This document shows positions 6,977 through 13,565 of a DNA stretch of 17,156 nt, in pieces. Numbering within the stretch: the first letter of the stretch is position 1; each line of letters starts with the position of its first letter. Source of the stretch: JAJZJT01 sp049964655 (GTDB taxonomy: Bacteria; Actinomycetota; Acidimicrobiia; Acidimicrobiales; RAAP-2); the NCBI GenBank assembly GCA_049964655.1, contig JBMFXC010000059.1, forward strand, positions 1-17,156, read 5' to 3'. The notes under the pieces were generated by a model. It was not told the origin of the DNA. It did no database searches and was given only the letters and a program-made list of their open reading frames with translations. Made by a program: the position numbers and the translations under genes.

Positions 6977-8061
6977 TGGCCAGGCGGCGGGAGCGGCCTA
7001 CCGGTGACGCCGCTCGGTCCCTGCCGGTCGCCGTCGACGCCATGGGCGGCGACCACGCGCCCGGCGCCGTCGTCGCTGGGGCGCGCCAGGTCGCCGGGGA
7101 GCGGGGCGTCAACGTCCTGCTGGTCGGCCCCGAAGGAGCCATGGGGGATACGGGGGGGCTCCCCGTGCTGCAGGCCTCCGAGGTGATCGGCATGGAGGAC
7201 GATCCCGCCCAGGCTGTGCGGCGCAAGAAAGACTCCTCCCTGGTGCGGGCAGCCGAGGCCGTCCGGGACGGGAAGGCACTGGCGATGGTGTCGGCGGGGA
7301 ACACGGGGGCGGCAATGGCCGCCGCGCTCTTGCGCATGGGGCGTCTCCCCGGTGTGATCAGACCTGCCATCGCCACACCCATCCCGAACCCGGGAACGGG
7401 GCGCCCTCCCACGGTGCTGTTGGATGCCGGTGCCAACGCCGAGTGCAGCGCGGCGATGCTCGTCCAGTTCGCCCAGATGGGGGCGGCGTTCGCTCGGCAG
7501 CGCTACGAGGTCGACCACCCGAGGGTGGCACTGTTGTCCATCGGCGAGGAGAAGTCGAAGGGGACACCGCTGACCAAGGAGACCCACCGGCTCCTGGCGG
7601 AAGGTGCCTTGGGCGAGGGAGCGACCTTCGTGGGCAACGTCGAAGGGCGTGACTTCCTCCACGGCGCGGCCGACGTGGTCGTCACCGACGGCTTCACGGG
7701 CAACGTGGCCCTGAAGACCCTCGAGGGATCACTGAGGTTCTTCGTCGGCGCGCTGGCGGAGATCCTCGGACGGCCCACCCTGGCCGACGCGGCGCAGGCG
7801 GTCGTGTCGGAGCTGGCCCCACTGGCTGCCGAGCTCGACCCCGAGGCAACGGGTGGAGCGATGCTCCTCGGCGTCGACGGCGTGTGCGTGATCAGCCATG
7901 GCTCTTCCTCCCCGACGGCCATCGTCAATGCCGTCATCGTCGCCCACGACCTGGCGGTCGCCGGCTTGGTCGACGCCGTGGCCCACGCAGTCGCACCAGC
8001 GGACGGTGCCGCAGAGCCAACCGGGGCAAGCATGCCCGAGGTGCCGGCTGCCGGAAGGTGA
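6976..8061 (+). CDS. plsX: Phosphate acyltransferase PlsX
   Basis: A 361-residue peripheral membrane enzyme that converts acyl-ACP and phosphate to acyl-phosphate, the donor for PlsY in phosphatidic acid synthesis. Family motifs are VAVDAMGGDHAPGAVV (18-33), ASEVIGMEDDPAQAVRRKKD, VSAGNTGAAMAAALLRMGRL, LLDAGANAECSAAMLVQFAQ, LLSIGEEKSKGTPLTKETH, VVVTDGFTGNVALKTLEGS and the C-terminal LLGVDGVCVISHGSSS. The ATG at 6976 overlaps the rpmF stop by one base. The open frame continues back through rpmF but has no PlsX homology there. About 17 residues precede the usual N-terminus, and the tail after residue 335 is Ala/Pro-rich. The gene converges on the lipoprotein gene with only 18 bases between their stops. 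Confidence 0.96.
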   Translation: MARRRERPTGDAARSLPVAVDAMGGDHAPGAVVAGARQVAGERGVNVLLVGPEGAMGDTGGLPVLQASEVIGMEDDPAQAVRRKKDSSLVRAAEAVRDGKALAMVSAGNTGAAMAAALLRMGRLPGVIRPAIATPIPNPGTGRPPTVLLDAGANAECSAAMLVQFAQMGAAFARQRYEVDHPRVALLSIGEEKSKGTPLTKETHRLLAEGALGEGATFVGNVEGRDFLHGAADVVVTDGFTGNVALKTLEGSLRFFVGALAEILGRPTLADAAQAVVSELAPLAAELDPEATGGAMLLGVDGVCVISHGSSSPTAIVNAVIVAHDLAVAGLVDAVAHAVAPADGAAEPTGASMPEVPAAGR

Positions 8062-8079
8062 GCGCCAGGGAGCGATCGG

Positions 8080-9207
8080 TCAGGTCGGTGGGCCGAGCCG
8101 GATCGCCCAACCCCGTGCGTCCACCGCCAGGCAGGAGCTCGTTGCCGGGCACGACACCGAGGTGAGGGCATGCGTGCCGTCGACGTCGACAGCGCGCGAC
8201 CAGGTCGTGCCGTTGTACTGCCAGGCCAGCCCCGTTGCCCCGACGGCGACGCAGAAGGTCGGCCCGGCGCACGAGAGGGCGACGGGGTCGCCCGTACCGT
8301 GCCCTCTTCCCGCCACGGGCAGGGGGACAGGCTGCCCCCACCCCGTCCCGTCGAAACGGAGGGCGGTGCCCATACTGTCGACGGCAGTGCAGGACGTCTC
8401 CGACGCGCAGGAGACGGCGACGACCTGACCGCTCGGGTCGATCGAAGCGGGCCTGCTCCACGCCGTGCCGTCCCACTGGGCGATGCCGCCGTCGGCGGCC
8501 ATGCAGAGGGTCGTCGAGGCACACGACAGAGCGCTCGCCGAACCCCAGGCCCCTGCGGTCTGGTTCCAGCCAGAGCCGTCGTAGTGGTAGGAGAAGCCTT
8601 CGGCGTCGACGGCCATGCAGAACGTCGGGGAGGAGCACGAAAGGGCAGTCGGCTGGTGGGCGGCGACGAGCTGGCCGGCCGGTTGCCAGCTCGGGCCGGT
8701 GGAGCGGGCGCTCGTGCCGTCGGCGGAGACGGCGATGCAGGTCCCTGCGGCCGGGCAGGAGACCAGAGCGGCGGGCCCGGAAGCGGGGGGTGGCCCGGCA
8801 AAGCCGGGCAGGGCAACGGGACCGGCCCAGTGTCCCTCCGTCCACGTGAACGCCGACGTGGCCGTCACTGCGGTGCAGGTGGCGCTCGTGGGGCACGACA
8901 CCTCGTCGAGTGGCCCAGGCGCCACCGGTTGAGGGGCGGACCAGCCAGCCGCTTGGGCGGGCGTGGCGACTGTCGCCGGTGGTGGCGAGCTGGTGGATGC
9001 GGCTGCACCGTCACCGCTCTGCGGTGGCGGGCCCGTGCAACCGGCCGCCACGATCGCCGCACCGAGGACGGCGAGCACGCCCCTGAGGGGATGCCTCCGG
9101 TTCCCGTCGACGGGGGGGACCCACCGCCTGCCCTGGCATCGCCCGCCCCGGCGGCGAACGACACGGGCCGGCGTCGGGTGGTCGACGGTCTCCCTCCGGC
9201 TGCTCAC
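8080..9207 (-). CDS. Secreted lipoprotein with seven CX5C repeats, probable beta-propeller
   Basis: A 375-residue protein of unknown function. A hydrophobic stretch, GVLAVLGAAIVAAGC, ends in a lipobox-like AAGC with the acylated cysteine at 57, after an unusually long basic N-region of about 42 residues. A Pro/Ser/Thr linker follows (58-88). The rest is seven repeats of about 38-46 residues, each opening with SC-x5-C and continuing roughly as AVD-xxG-x5-DG-xxW-xxP. Cysteine pairs are 105/111, 151/157, 191/197, 229/235, 267/273, 313/319 and 353/359. The last repeat lacks its W-P strand, while a lone GWSAPQPV precedes the first, which fits circular closure of a seven-bladed propeller. The GTG start at 9205-9207 has a perfect AAGGAGG eight bases upstream. 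It lies 36 bases after the acyl-CoA dehydrogenase gene on the same strand and is probably co-transcribed. Confidence 0.85.
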   Translation of the reverse strand: MSSRRETVDHPTPARVVRRRGGRCQGRRWVPPVDGNRRHPLRGVLAVLGAAIVAAGCTGPPPQSGDGAAASTSSPPPATVATPAQAAGWSAPQPVAPGPLDEVSCPTSATCTAVTATSAFTWTEGHWAGPVALPGFAGPPPASGPAALVSCPAAGTCIAVSADGTSARSTGPSWQPAGQLVAAHQPTALSCSSPTFCMAVDAEGFSYHYDGSGWNQTAGAWGSASALSCASTTLCMAADGGIAQWDGTAWSRPASIDPSGQVVAVSCASETSCTAVDSMGTALRFDGTGWGQPVPLPVAGRGHGTGDPVALSCAGPTFCVAVGATGLAWQYNGTTWSRAVDVDGTHALTSVSCPATSSCLAVDARGWAIRLGPPT

Positions 9208-9215
9208 AGGAGGGG

Positions 9216-9222
9216 CCTCCTT
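9216..9222 (-). promoter_or_regulatory. Strong ribosome binding site AAGGAGG for the lipoprotein gene
   Basis: On the minus strand this reads AAGGAGG, eight bases before the GTG at 9207. It is the closest SD match I noticed in the window. It fixes the start despite the long basic N-region before the signal sequence. Confidence 0.75.
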
Positions 9223-9243
9223 CCACTGCTCACGACAGGGGCC

Positions 9244-10503
9244 TCAGCGTCGCAGGAGGTCCTTGGCGATGTGGGTCACCTGGATCTCGTCGGTGCCGGC
9301 GTAGATCTGGAAGACCTTCGCGTCGCGAGCCAATTGCTCGACCCGGTACTCGGCCATGTAGCCGTTGCCGCCGAAGAGCTGCACGGCTTCCATGGCGACC
9401 TCCGAGGCGGCCTGGGCGGAGTAGAGCTTCATGGCCGAGGCTTCGGCGAGGGTGAGGCTCTTGCCGGCGGCGGAGAGCTCGATGTGCCGGAAGACCAGGT
9501 TCTGCACGTTGAGCCGGGCGACCTCCATCTTGGCCAGCTTGAGCTGGATGAGCTGGCGGTCCCCGATCGGTTGCCCCCACAGCGTGCGGTCCCTGGCGTA
9601 GGCGACCGAGAGCTCGAGGCAGGCCTCGATGACGCCGAGTGCCATGGCGGCGACGCCTGCCCGCTCGGTGACGAAGTTGTCCCTGGCCGACTCGCGGCCA
9701 CCGCCGTCCCGCTCCTCCTCGGTCTCGCCGAGCAGTCGGTCACGCCCGACACGGACATCGGAGAGGAACAGCTCGCCGGTCGGCGAGGAGTGCAGGCCCA
9801 TCTTGCGGAACGGCTTGGACTGTTCGAGGCCGGGCATGCCGCGATCCAGCACGAAGGTGAGCACCTGCCGGTCGCGTACGGGGGTGTCGGAGCCGTCGTC
9901 GAGCTTGGCGTAGAAGACGATGGTGTCGGCATAGGGACCGTTGGTGATGAACGTCTTGTTGCCGTTCAGCACGTACTCCTCGCCGTCGCGCCGGGCCGTC
10001 GCCAACATCCCGCCCAGGGCATCGGACCCCGAGCCCGGCTCGGTGATGGCCCAGGCCCCGACCTTGTCGAAGGTGAGCAGGTCGAGGCCCCACCGCTCCA
10101 TCTGGGCCGGGGTACCCCGCTTCATGATGGTGCCGGCGGCCAAGCCCACGCTGACCCCCATGGCGGTGACGATGCCGGGGCAGAAGCGGCACAGCTCGAC
10201 GATGGGGATGAGCGTCATGGCGGCGGCCCCGCCGTCACCGGCACCCTCCTTCTCCGGGGGTGCCTCCTCCGGCCGATCGCCTGAACCGCCACCTGGACGT
10301 CTCGACCGGGCACGTGCGAGCTGGCGCTCGAAGCGGTCACGGGCGACCGCGTCCATGCCGAAGGTGGCGTACAGCTTTCGGATGATGTCGTAGGGAGGGA
10401 GGTCACCGTGCTCGAGCGCCTCGACGTGCGGGGCGATCTCGGCCTCGACGAACCGTCGCACGGCATCCCGCACCATCTGCTGCTCCTGCGACCACTCGAA
10501 CAT
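9244..10503 (-). CDS. Acyl-CoA dehydrogenase family protein
   Basis: A 419-residue FAD flavoprotein that would oxidise acyl-CoA to 2-enoyl-CoA and pass electrons to ETF. Substrate is unknown. N-terminal helical domain: MFEWSQEQQMVRDAVRRFVE onward. FAD/substrate motifs: WAITEPGSGSD (151-161), LNGNKTFITNGPYAD (179-193), QLFGGNGY (375-382) and QIYAGTDEIQ (399-408). The Glu used by medium-chain enzymes in YEGT is Ala402 here, whereas Glu280 in VTERAG sits where isovaleryl- and long-chain-type enzymes carry their base. Residues about 62-93 are a Gly/Pro/Glu/Arg-rich insert in the N-terminal domain. The ATG at 10501-10503 has a GAGGAG five bases upstream. The frame stays open upstream, but that part is antisense to the next gene and lacks homology. 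The lipoprotein gene follows in the same direction. Confidence 0.92.
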   Translation of the reverse strand: MFEWSQEQQMVRDAVRRFVEAEIAPHVEALEHGDLPPYDIIRKLYATFGMDAVARDRFERQLARARSRRPGGGSGDRPEEAPPEKEGAGDGGAAAMTLIPIVELCRFCPGIVTAMGVSVGLAAGTIMKRGTPAQMERWGLDLLTFDKVGAWAITEPGSGSDALGGMLATARRDGEEYVLNGNKTFITNGPYADTIVFYAKLDDGSDTPVRDRQVLTFVLDRGMPGLEQSKPFRKMGLHSSPTGELFLSDVRVGRDRLLGETEEERDGGGRESARDNFVTERAGVAAMALGVIEACLELSVAYARDRTLWGQPIGDRQLIQLKLAKMEVARLNVQNLVFRHIELSAAGKSLTLAEASAMKLYSAQAASEVAMEAVQLFGGNGYMAEYRVEQLARDAKVFQIYAGTDEIQVTHIAKDLLRR

Positions 10504-10533
10504 GTGCGCTCCTCGTCGTCCACGGGGTCCGCG

Positions 10534-10553
10534 GCGCCGGTGCTCTCCGGCGC
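10534..10553 (-). promoter_or_regulatory. Hairpin in the acyl-CoA dehydrogenase leader
   Basis: A perfect 7-bp GC inverted repeat (10534-10540 with 10547-10553) with a 6-base loop lies between the predicted -10 (10578-10583) and the SD (10509-10514) of the acyl-CoA dehydrogenase gene. In the RNA it would end about 20 bases before the SD. It could be a regulatory or stabilising structure. In DNA this GC-rich, it could also arise by chance. Confidence 0.4.
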
Positions 10554-10577
10554 GTCGCTGTCCGGGGCGACGCCGCG

Positions 10578-10583
10578 AGGCTA
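10578..10583 (-). promoter_or_regulatory. -10-like box TAGCCT for the acyl-CoA dehydrogenase-lipoprotein unit
   Basis: On the minus strand 10578-10583 reads TAGCCT, close in form to the TAGnnT boxes of the plus-strand units. It would give a leader of about 67 bases containing a hairpin (10534-10553) and a GAGGAG SD (10509-10514). Unlike most of the plus-strand units, this transcript would have a true leader. The 192-base divergent gap 10504-10695 holds this box, the hairpin and the promoter of the gene at 10696. Confidence 0.42.
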
Positions 10584-10683
10584 GCGGTGCCGAGGGCGAC
10601 GGTCGGGGTCGTCGGGAGGACCGGCGGAGATGCCGCCGCCGGTGCGAGGAGAAGGCGGCAATCCGATCGGCCGAAGGCCCAGG

Positions 10684-10689
10684 TATCCT
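10684..10689 (+). promoter_or_regulatory. -10-like box TATCCT for the gene at 10696
   Basis: TATCCT ends six bases before the GTG at 10696, implying a leaderless transcript. A short GGCC-GAA-GGCC inverted repeat (10669-10679) lies just upstream, in the spacer region. Confidence 0.48.
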
Positions 10690-10695
10690 GCGGCC

Positions 10696-11430
10696 GTGAC
10701 CACCGACGAGCTGCTCTCTCGCGTCTGCCCGCTCATCAACGATCTCGGCTACCGCTACTACTTCGTCCCCGAGACGGTGGCGCGGGGCGAGGAGCTCGGG
10801 CTCGACGTCTTCCAGTTCTACTTCCTCGGGCGTGGGGGGACGCTCGGTGACGTGGACGCCGCCGTGGTGCACAGCGCGTTCGGCTACTTCAACCCGGCGG
10901 TCGTCGAGGCCATGTGGACCTCCGGGTGCGAGAAGGTCTCGCCTCGGGAGGCGGCGGCTGCCCACTTTGCCTGTGCTGCCGAGCTGGGCCGGGCTCGCCT
11001 GACCGGCCGGTCCGGCCTGGCCGAGTTCTGTGCCGCCGCCGAGCAGGTCGTCGCCGCCGCCGAGCCGGCAGGGCTCACGCTCTTCGCCGCCTTCCGCCAC
11101 GCGCCGCTCGTCGAAGACCCCGAGGGCAGGGCGCTCCAGCTGGTCGCCGTCCTGCGTGAGCTGCGCGGCAGTGCCCACCTGGCCGCCGTGCGGGCCGCCG
11201 GCCTCTCCGACAAGGTGGCCCACTTCCTCACCCGCCCGGAGGCGATGACGCTCTTCGGATGGCCAGAGGGCGACGTTCCCGAGGTGGACGACGCTCAGCG
11301 CGCCGCCCGGGTAGAGGTCGAGGCGATGACCGACCGGATCCTCGCCCCCGCGTTCGCTGTGCTCGACGACTCCGGGTCGGCCGCCCTGCTGGCTGGCATC
11401 GAGGCGATCGCCGAAGCCCTGGAGGGCTGA
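10696..11430 (+). CDS. SalK/SCO6745-like conserved actinobacterial protein, function unknown
   Basis: A 244-residue, Ala-rich, mostly helical protein with no signal peptide or membrane span. The pattern of the N-terminal part (YRYYFVPETVARGEELGL about residues 19-36, then FYFLGRGGTLGDVDAAVV and FGYFNPAVVEAMW) resembles actinobacterial proteins related to SalK/SCO6745, where a 'Y-F-P-E-A' helix is followed by 'G-Y-F-x-R-x-A-P-L-G' and 'F-x-N-F-x-P'. I assign the family from memory, without a search. Biochemical function is not established to my knowledge, although such genes have been noted near polyketide clusters. The second half (about 100-244) looks like a helical bundle with no catalytic motif I recognise. 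The GTG start is supported by the TATCCT box six bases upstream. It stands alone between the divergent acyl-CoA dehydrogenase and acpP. Confidence 0.62.
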   Translation: MTTDELLSRVCPLINDLGYRYYFVPETVARGEELGLDVFQFYFLGRGGTLGDVDAAVVHSAFGYFNPAVVEAMWTSGCEKVSPREAAAAHFACAAELGRARLTGRSGLAEFCAAAEQVVAAAEPAGLTLFAAFRHAPLVEDPEGRALQLVAVLRELRGSAHLAAVRAAGLSDKVAHFLTRPEAMTLFGWPEGDVPEVDDAQRAARVEVEAMTDRILAPAFAVLDDSGSAALLAGIEAIAEALEG

Positions 11431-11502
11431 CAGCCGGTTGCGCCAGGCCCCTGCTCACCCTGCTGGTCGCCGGCTGGATGGCTGGTCGGAGGGCTGGTCA
11501 GG

Positions 11503-11508
11503 TAGACT
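11503..11508 (+). promoter_or_regulatory. -10-like box TAGACT upstream of acpP
   Basis: TAGACT ends seven bases before a GTG at 11516 that opens an 18-codon ORF, and 86 bases before the acpP start. The mRNA would begin at that GTG. Just upstream (11460-11502) the motif GCTGGTC/GCTGGAT recurs four times. Confidence 0.45.
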
Positions 11509-11515
11509 GCGCGGC

Positions 11516-11572
11516 GTGCCGCGAGCCGGTCGGTTCGTCGGCGCACCGTCCCGTCGCGGCCACTGCCGCTGA
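11516..11572 (+). CDS. Short leaderless upstream ORF (18 codons) in the acpP leader
   Basis: GTG 11516 to TGA 11572 encodes VPRAGRFVGAPSRRGHCR, with five arginines. Its GTG is placed after a TAGACT -10 exactly as the other apparently leaderless starts here, so it would be the first codon of the acpP transcript. It ends 22 bases before the acpP start and is in a different frame. I recognise no homologue. It may act only through its translation, by controlling access to the acpP ribosome binding site, or it may be a coincidence of promoter position. Confidence 0.35.
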   Translation: MPRAGRFVGAPSRRGHCR

Positions 11573-11583
11573 CACGCCTACCC

Positions 11584-11589
11584 GAGGAG
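11584..11589 (+). promoter_or_regulatory. Ribosome binding site GAGGAG for acpP
   Basis: GAGGAG lies five bases before the GTG at 11595 and decides the acpP start. It is one of the few good SD sites on the plus strand. Confidence 0.7.
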
Positions 11590-11594
11590 CGCTC

Positions 11595-11891
11595 GTGCCC
11601 GCTGAGACCCACGTGGAACAGGGTCCCCTCGACCGACGTCAGGTGTTCGAGCTGATCCGGGACCAGCTCGCCGACATCCTCGAGATCGACCCCGAGGGCA
11701 TCACGGAGTCGTCGTCGTTCGCCGAGGACCTCGACGCAGACTCGCTGGCCCTCATCGAGCTGGTCGAAGGCCTGGAGGAAGAGCTCGGCGAGCGGACGGT
11801 CGGGTTCCACATCGACGACGAGGACTTGGAAGACCTGCGGACGGTGCGCGACGCGGTGGACTACGTCCACGCCAAGCTCGGAGCGGCCTGA
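11595..11891 (+). CDS. acpP: Acyl carrier protein
   Basis: A 98-residue acidic protein that carries growing acyl chains on a 4'-phosphopantetheine arm during fatty acid synthesis. The attachment site is Ser50 in AEDLDADSLALIELVEGLEE (44-62 approximately), matching the DSL signature. Helix I (FELIRDQLADILEIDPEGI, 18-36) and the C-terminal TVRDAVDYVHAKL are standard. It is a little longer than the usual 75-80 residues because of about 12 extra N-terminal residues and an insert with FHIDDEDLEDL. The GTG start follows the GAGGAG by five bases. rnc begins eight bases after its stop, and acpP-rnc-mutM-smc is a common bacterial and actinobacterial order. PlsX, which uses acyl-ACP, lies 3.5 kb upstream beyond the inserted block. 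Confidence 0.94.
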   Translation: MPAETHVEQGPLDRRQVFELIRDQLADILEIDPEGITESSSFAEDLDADSLALIELVEGLEEELGERTVGFHIDDEDLEDLRTVRDAVDYVHAKLGAA

Positions 11892-11899
11892 CCTCGTCG

Positions 11900-12682
11900 G
11901 TGGACGCCGGTCCGACCCCGGAGGGGGACGACGCCAGCCGACCGGTCAGGGAGCCGACCGGTTCCCCAGGGGTGGCAGGCGAGGACGGATCGGTCCGTCG
12001 CGGGCTTGCCATCGGTCACCGGTTTCGTGACCCGGACCTGCTCGAGCAGGCCCTCCGACATCGTTCGTGGTGTGCCGAGCAGGGCGGCCTCTCGTCGAAC
12101 GAACGCCTCGAGTTCCTCGGTGACGCCGTGCTGGGCCTGGTGATCGCCGAACTGGTCTACCGGTCCCATCCGGACCTGGCGGAAGGTGCCATGGCCAAGG
12201 CGCGCGCCGACGTGGTGAACACCCGCGTGCTGGCCGGAGTGGCCGACGAGCTGGGCATCGGACCCGAGCTGCACCTGGGGCACGGTGAGGACCTGTCGGG
12301 TGGCCGGCACAAGGCCTCCATCCTGGCCGACGCCGTCGAGGCCGTCATCGGGGCGGTCTACCTCGACGGCGGGCTCGAGGCGGCCCGGGCCCTGATCGCC
12401 GGAGTGCTCGGTTCACGGCTCGACGAGGCGGCTGCCGGCCCCGGTGGCGCCGACCACAAGAGCCGGCTGCAGGAGCTCACGGTCCAGCAGGGGAGCGGGG
12501 TGCCCCGCTACGACGTCCGGGGGTTCGGCCCCGACCACGCTCGGCGCTACCAGGCTGCGGTGTACGTTGCTGACCAGCGCCTCGGCGTCGGCGAGGGGCG
12601 GTCGAAGAAGGACGCCGAGCAGGCGGCAGCCCGAGCTGCGTTCGGGACGTTGCGGGACGAGAGAGGCGGAGGCGGTGCCTGA
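11900..12682 (+). CDS. rnc: Ribonuclease III
   Basis: A 260-residue double-strand-specific endoribonuclease that processes rRNA precursors and structured mRNAs. The RNase III signature NERLEFLGDAVL occupies 67-78 with catalytic/metal residues E71 and D75, and the second acidic pair D144/E147 lies in ILADAVEAVIGAVYLDGG. The C-terminal dsRNA-binding domain spans about 185-253 (DHKSRLQELTVQQGSGVPRY ... GRSKKDAEQAAARAAF). The first 30 residues are a nonconserved Gly/Pro/Asp-rich extension. I use the GTG at 11900, eight bases after acpP. A GTG at 11972 (residue 25) is an alternative that leaves the catalytic domain whole. No good SD supports either. The stop overlaps mutM by eight bases. Confidence 0.96.
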   Translation: MDAGPTPEGDDASRPVREPTGSPGVAGEDGSVRRGLAIGHRFRDPDLLEQALRHRSWCAEQGGLSSNERLEFLGDAVLGLVIAELVYRSHPDLAEGAMAKARADVVNTRVLAGVADELGIGPELHLGHGEDLSGGRHKASILADAVEAVIGAVYLDGGLEAARALIAGVLGSRLDEAAAGPGGADHKSRLQELTVQQGSGVPRYDVRGFGPDHARRYQAAVYVADQRLGVGEGRSKKDAEQAAARAAFGTLRDERGGGGA

Positions 12683-13517
12683 GCTTCCCGAGGTTGAGAC
12701 GATCCGTCGCGATCTGCAGGGCGAGGTGGTCGGTCGGAAGATCAAGTCGGTAGAGGTCCGCAACGGCCGGACCGTCCGTCGTCACCCTTCGGCGAAGCAC
12801 TTCCGAGCTCGCCTGGAGGGTCGCACGATCACCTCGGTGGGCCGGGCCGGCAAGTACCTCCTGCTCGGCCTCGACAACGGCGAGACGCTCGTCGTGCACC
12901 TGGGCATGAGCGGCCAGCTCCAGCGGGCGAAGAGCGGCAAGGAGCCCAAGGCGCCGCACACCCATGCAGTGCTGACCTTCGCCCAAGGTGGCCAGCTCCG
13001 GTTCGTGGACCCGCGGACCTTCGGGGAGCTCTTCGTCGCCGAACCGCCCCCCGATGCCACCGGCCGGCTGGCCGAGTTGGCGCACCTCGGCTTCGATCCC
13101 CTCGAGGACGTCATGAGCTGGGACCGGTTCTGGGCCTTGCTGGCGAAGCGGAACGCCGGGTTGAAGGCGCTCTTGATGGACCAGGAGTTCGTCGCCGGCA
13201 TCGGCAACATGTACGCCGATGAGATCCTCTTCGCCGCCGGGCTTCGCTACGACCGGGTATCGAGCTCCCTGTCCTCGCAGGAGGTCCGTCGCCTCCAGCG
13301 AGCCATGGTTGAGACGCTCACCGAGGCCATCAAACATCGCGGGTCGTCGCTCGCCGATGCCCAGTACCGCGACCTCTTCGGCGAGGTAGGTGACTACCAG
13401 GGTCAGCACCAGGTCTACGACCGGGAGGGCCAGCCCTGCCGTCGGTGCCGCGCCACCATCGTGCGGGTCCGCTCCGGTGGGCGCTCGACGTTCCTCTGCG
13501 AACACTGCCAGGTGTGA
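12675..13517 (+). CDS. mutM: Formamidopyrimidine-DNA glycosylase (Fpg/MutM)
   Basis: A 280-residue bifunctional DNA glycosylase/AP lyase that removes 8-oxoguanine and formamidopyrimidines. The start codon is fixed by the catalytic N-terminus MPELPEVETIRRDL: after Met removal Pro1 is the nucleophile and Glu2 the acid. K60 (RAGKYLLLGL) is the conserved lysine of the N-terminal domain. HLGMSGQL, VDPRTFGEL, ALLMDQEFVAGIGNMYADE (helix-two-turn-helix) and the C-terminal zinc finger C255-x2-C258-x16-C275-x2-C278 are all intact. The GTG at 12675 overlaps the end of rnc, with AGAGG about eight bases upstream inside rnc, so translation is probably coupled. It is the last gene of the acpP unit, since smc has its own -10-like box. 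Confidence 0.97.
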   Translation: MPELPEVETIRRDLQGEVVGRKIKSVEVRNGRTVRRHPSAKHFRARLEGRTITSVGRAGKYLLLGLDNGETLVVHLGMSGQLQRAKSGKEPKAPHTHAVLTFAQGGQLRFVDPRTFGELFVAEPPPDATGRLAELAHLGFDPLEDVMSWDRFWALLAKRNAGLKALLMDQEFVAGIGNMYADEILFAAGLRYDRVSSSLSSQEVRRLQRAMVETLTEAIKHRGSSLADAQYRDLFGEVGDYQGQHQVYDREGQPCRRCRATIVRVRSGGRSTFLCEHCQV

Positions 13518-13550
13518 CCGTTCCCGCCGCGGCCGTCGTGCCGGCACCGG

Positions 13551-13556
13551 TAGGGT
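13551..13556 (+). promoter_or_regulatory. -10-like box TAGGGT for smc
   Basis: TAGGGT ends nine bases before the smc GTG at 13566, within the 48-base mutM-smc gap. The transcript would start about two or three bases before the GTG. No SD is present in GAGCGCCCG. Confidence 0.48.
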
Positions 13557-13565
13557 GAGCGCCCG

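Noticed and set aside
8041..8100. Bidirectional terminator between plsX and the lipoprotein gene
   Set aside because: Only 18 bases separate the stops. I see small GC inverted repeats but no stem with a T tract on either strand.
8170..10284. 704-residue plus-strand open frame opposite the lipoprotein and acyl-CoA dehydrogenase genes
   Set aside because: It spans two genes and their gap in antisense. The minus-strand products have clear motifs and strong SD sites, while this translation has none.
10504..11223. 659-residue version of the acyl-CoA dehydrogenase starting at 11223
   Set aside because: The extra 240 residues are antisense to the gene at 10696 and cross a promoter region. The ATG at 10501-10503 has a good SD and matches the family N-terminus.
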